45,343 bases of DNA from Pseudomonas folii (lineage in GTDB: Bacteria > Pseudomonadota > Gammaproteobacteria > Pseudomonadales > Pseudomonadaceae), in contig NZ_JACONW010000032.1 in NCBI RefSeq assembly GCF_014357575.1, forward strand, positions 1 through 45,343. Reading direction: 5' to 3'. Of the stretch, positions 42,902 through 45,343 are shown piece by piece. The first letter of the stretch is position 1. Each line of letters starts with the position of its first letter. The translations under genes were made by a program, and so were the position numbers. Under the pieces are notes generated by a model that ran no database searches, was not told where the DNA came from, and worked only from the letters and a program-made list of their open reading frames with translations.

Positions 42902-45322
42902 ATGAGCGACCAGCAAGCAGACTCACAAGATTTGCCAGACGACGTAGAAGCAGCGCTGGAAGGAACGCTTAATTCAAGCGGCACGACGCTCGCTTTGCCT
43001 GGGCAGAACCTGCCGGACAAGGTCTATATCATCCCGATTCACAACCGCCCTTTCTTCCCGGCGCAGGTATTGCCGGTGATCGTCAACGAAGAGCCCTGGG
43101 CTGAAACCCTGGAGCTGGTCAGCAAGTCCGACCACCACTCCCTGGCGCTGTTCTTCATGGACACGCCTCCTGAAGACCCCCGGCATTTCAACACCGGCGC
43201 CCTGCCGGAGTACGGCACACTGGTCAAGGTCCACCACGCCAGCCGTGAAAACGGCAAACTGCAATTCGTCGCCCAGGGCCTGAGCCGGGTCCGGATCAAG
43301 ACCTGGCTAAAGCATCATCGCCCGCCGTACCTGGTGGAAGTCGAATACCCGCATCAGCCCAATGAGCCGACTGACGAGGTCAAGGCTTACGGCATGGCCT
43401 TGATCAACGCCATCAAGGAGTTGCTGCCGCTCAACCCGCTGTACAGCGAAGAGCTGAAAAACTACCTCAACCGCTTCAGCCCCAACGATCCGTCCCCGCT
43501 GACTGACTTCGCCGCAGCCCTGACTTCAGCGACCGGTGTCGAGTTGCAGCAGGTCCTCGACTGCGTGCCGATGCTTAAACGCATGGAAAAAGTCTTGCCC
43601 ATGCTGCGCAAGGAAGTCGAAGTCGCGCGTCTGCAAAAGGAAATCTCCGCTGAGGTAAACCGCAAGATCGGTGAGCACCAGCGCGAGTTCTTCCTCAAGG
43701 AGCAGCTCAAGGTCATCCAGCAGGAGCTGGGCCTGAGTAAAGACGACCGCAGCGCCGACATCGAACAGTTCGAAGCCCGTCTGGAAGGCAAAACCTTGCC
43801 AGCCCAGGCGCGCAAGCGTTTCGATGAAGAAATCAACAAACTGAAAGTGCTGGAAACCGGTTCCCCGGAATATGCGGTCACCCGTAACTATCTGGACTGG
43901 GCCAGCTCCGTGCCTTGGGGAGTCTTTGGCAAAGACAAACTGGATCTCAAGCACGCCCGTAAAGTGCTGGACCAACATCATGCAGGTCTGGACGACATCA
44001 AGACCCGGATCCTCGAATTCCTCGCGGTAGGAGCCTATAAAGGCGAGATCAGTGGTTCGATCGTCTTGCTGGTTGGCCCGCCGGGCGTCGGCAAGACCAG
44101 TGTCGGCCGCTCGATTGCCGAATCCCTCGGTCGGCCGTTCTATCGCTTCAGTGTTGGCGGCATGCGCGACGAGGCGGAGATCAAAGGCCACCGCCGCACC
44201 TACATTGGCGCTCAACCCGGCAAGCTGGTGCAGGCGCTCAAGGATATGGAAGTCATGAACCCGGTCATCATGCTCGATGAAATCGACAAGATGGGCCAGA
44301 GCTTCCAGGGCGACCCGGCCTCAGCACTGCTGGAAACCCTCGATCCGGAGCAGAACGTCGAATTCCTCGATCATTACCTGGATTTGCGTCTGGACCTGTC
44401 GAAAGTGCTGTTCGTCTGCACCGCCAATACCCTGGACTCGATCCCCGGCCCGCTGCTGGACCGGATGGAAGTGATTCGCCTGTCGGGTTACATCACCGAA
44501 GAAAAAATGGCCATCGCCAAACGCCATCTGTGGCCCAAGCAACTGGAAAAAGCGGGCGTGTCCAAGGGCAGCCTGAGCATCAGCGACACGGCGTTGCGCT
44601 CGATCATTGAAGGTTATGCGCGAGAGGCCGGCGTACGACAGTTGGAGAAACAGCTGAGCAAAGTCGTGCGCAAGGCGGTGGTGAAGTTGATCGACGCGCC
44701 CAAGTCGACCATCAAGGTTGGCCCGAAAGATCTGGAAGCCTCGCTGGGCATGCCGGTCTTTCGTAACGAGCAAATACTGGCGGGCACCGGCGTTATCACC
44801 GGTCTGGCCTGGACTAGCATGGGCGGCGCGACCCTGCCGATTGAAGCAACGCGGATTCACACACTCAACCGTGGTTTCAAACTCACGGGGCAGTTGGGTG
44901 ACGTGATGAAAGAGTCGGCAGAAATCGCTTACAGCTACGTCAGCTCGAACCTCAAGCAATTCGGCGGCGATCCGACTTTCTTCGACGAAGCGTTCGTGCA
45001 TTTGCACGTTCCTGAAGGCGCTACGCCAAAAGATGGCCCGAGTGCAGGTGTGACCATGGCCAGCGCCCTGCTGTCTCTGGCCCGCAACCAAGCACCGAAG
45101 AAAGGCGTGGCGATGACTGGCGAACTGACGCTGACCGGACATGTACTGCCGATTGGCGGCGTGCGAGAAAAAGTCATCGCGGCGCGTCGACAGAAGATCA
45201 ATGAACTGATCCTGCCGGAGCCTAACCGGGGTAACTTCGAGGAGCTGCCGGACTATCTGAAGGAAGGAATTACCGTGCACTTCGCCAAGCGCTTTGCTGA
45301 TGTGGCGAAGGTGTTGTTTTAA
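42902..45322 (+). CDS. lon: Lon-family ATP-dependent protease (second Lon type)
   Basis: An 806-aa protease: an N-terminal LAN substrate domain, a coiled-coil stretch (EVARLQKEISAEVNRKIGE), an AAA+ module with Walker A GPPGVGKTS and Walker B VIMLDEIDKM, and a protease domain with the catalytic Ser in PKDGPSAGV and Lys in GGVREKVIAA. The N-terminus (PDKVYIIPIHNRPFFPAQ) differs from the housekeeping pseudomonad Lon, as I recall it, and resembles the second Lon (AsrA type) found in P. aeruginosa. It starts at ATG 42902; the ribosome-binding site is weak. It ends 21 bp before the window edge. Confidence 0.9.
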   Translation: MSDQQADSQDLPDDVEAALEGTLNSSGTTLALPGQNLPDKVYIIPIHNRPFFPAQVLPVIVNEEPWAETLELVSKSDHHSLALFFMDTPPEDPRHFNTGALPEYGTLVKVHHASRENGKLQFVAQGLSRVRIKTWLKHHRPPYLVEVEYPHQPNEPTDEVKAYGMALINAIKELLPLNPLYSEELKNYLNRFSPNDPSPLTDFAAALTSATGVELQQVLDCVPMLKRMEKVLPMLRKEVEVARLQKEISAEVNRKIGEHQREFFLKEQLKVIQQELGLSKDDRSADIEQFEARLEGKTLPAQARKRFDEEINKLKVLETGSPEYAVTRNYLDWASSVPWGVFGKDKLDLKHARKVLDQHHAGLDDIKTRILEFLAVGAYKGEISGSIVLLVGPPGVGKTSVGRSIAESLGRPFYRFSVGGMRDEAEIKGHRRTYIGAQPGKLVQALKDMEVMNPVIMLDEIDKMGQSFQGDPASALLETLDPEQNVEFLDHYLDLRLDLSKVLFVCTANTLDSIPGPLLDRMEVIRLSGYITEEKMAIAKRHLWPKQLEKAGVSKGSLSISDTALRSIIEGYAREAGVRQLEKQLSKVVRKAVVKLIDAPKSTIKVGPKDLEASLGMPVFRNEQILAGTGVITGLAWTSMGGATLPIEATRIHTLNRGFKLTGQLGDVMKESAEIAYSYVSSNLKQFGGDPTFFDEAFVHLHVPEGATPKDGPSAGVTMASALLSLARNQAPKKGVAMTGELTLTGHVLPIGGVREKVIAARRQKINELILPEPNRGNFEELPDYLKEGITVHFAKRFADVAKVLF

Positions 45323-45343
45323 CAGGTGATGATTTTCTTGTGG

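Overview
The window looks like a Pseudomonas chromosome (fluorescens/syringae-type lineage). This rests on a TyrR/GcsR-like sigma-54 activator, OprB porin next to a membrane PQQ glucose dehydrogenase, a second Lon-type protease, and many 'GTAGGAGCGAACTTG'- and 'CCGGCTAAAGCCGG'-type REP elements between genes. Most genes have high-GC pseudomonad codon use; about 5.9-9.0 kb and 10.4-17.2 kb are visibly richer in A/T and look acquired. No rRNA, tRNA, CRISPR array or complete insertion sequence was recognised.

Layout. 0-6 kb: TyrR-like activator, Nudix hydrolase and D-Ala-D-Ala ligase, a zinc-independent L31 paralogue with a Zur-like site, a small unknown protein and an FMN/Fe-S glutamate-synthase-like protein. 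6-9 kb: a GtrA/GtrB/GT39 operon, probably for glucosylating a surface polysaccharide. 9.2-10.3 kb: OpgC-like acyltransferase. 10.4-17.2 kb: an undescribed-looking array of five paralogous cytosol-type proteins (here 'A1-A5') and three copies (one truncated) of a secreted beta-type protein ('B'), in repeated convergent A/B pairs. 17.5-20.7 kb: a bifunctional PBP-like protein followed by six 96-bp REP-type repeats. 21.3-22.7 kb: a YqjI/YqjH-like PadR regulator and ferric-siderophore reductase. 22.9-23.8 kb: a membrane protein and a VF530 protein. 24.3-28.2 kb: OprB and Gcd, periplasmic glucose oxidation. 28.7-38.1 kb: a catabolic cluster (amidase, cyclic-imidase-like hydrolase, MFS transporter, two SDRs, Cys-containing small protein, CobW GTPase, orphan solute-binding protein) divergent from a GntR regulator with two winged-helix domains. 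38.3-42.6 kb: a tightly coupled four-gene operon (cupredoxin, EAL phosphodiesterase, DUF3034 outer-membrane-like protein, lipoprotein truncated haemoglobin). 42.9-45.3 kb: a Lon-family protease.

The strongest candidate for a new system is the A/B array. All five A genes share a constant upstream architecture: a TTGAGA-N6-TCTCAA dyad, 13-14 bp, a TCAGAAGTTTCCTAC-like box, then a small hairpin with one compensatory base-pair change, then a GTG or TTG start. A close match to the same box lies upstream of both intact B genes, so A and B probably belong to one regulon. Two inter-unit junctions carry decayed copies of the 3' end of opgC, which record how the array grew by tandem duplication from a unit beside opgC.

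The catabolic cluster is a second candidate: its gene content fits uptake and hydrolysis of a cyclic imide or similar amide, with a CobW-type metallochaperone next to a predicted metallohydrolase. The substrate is not determinable from sequence alone. All family assignments come from reading motifs by eye; no database search was possible.
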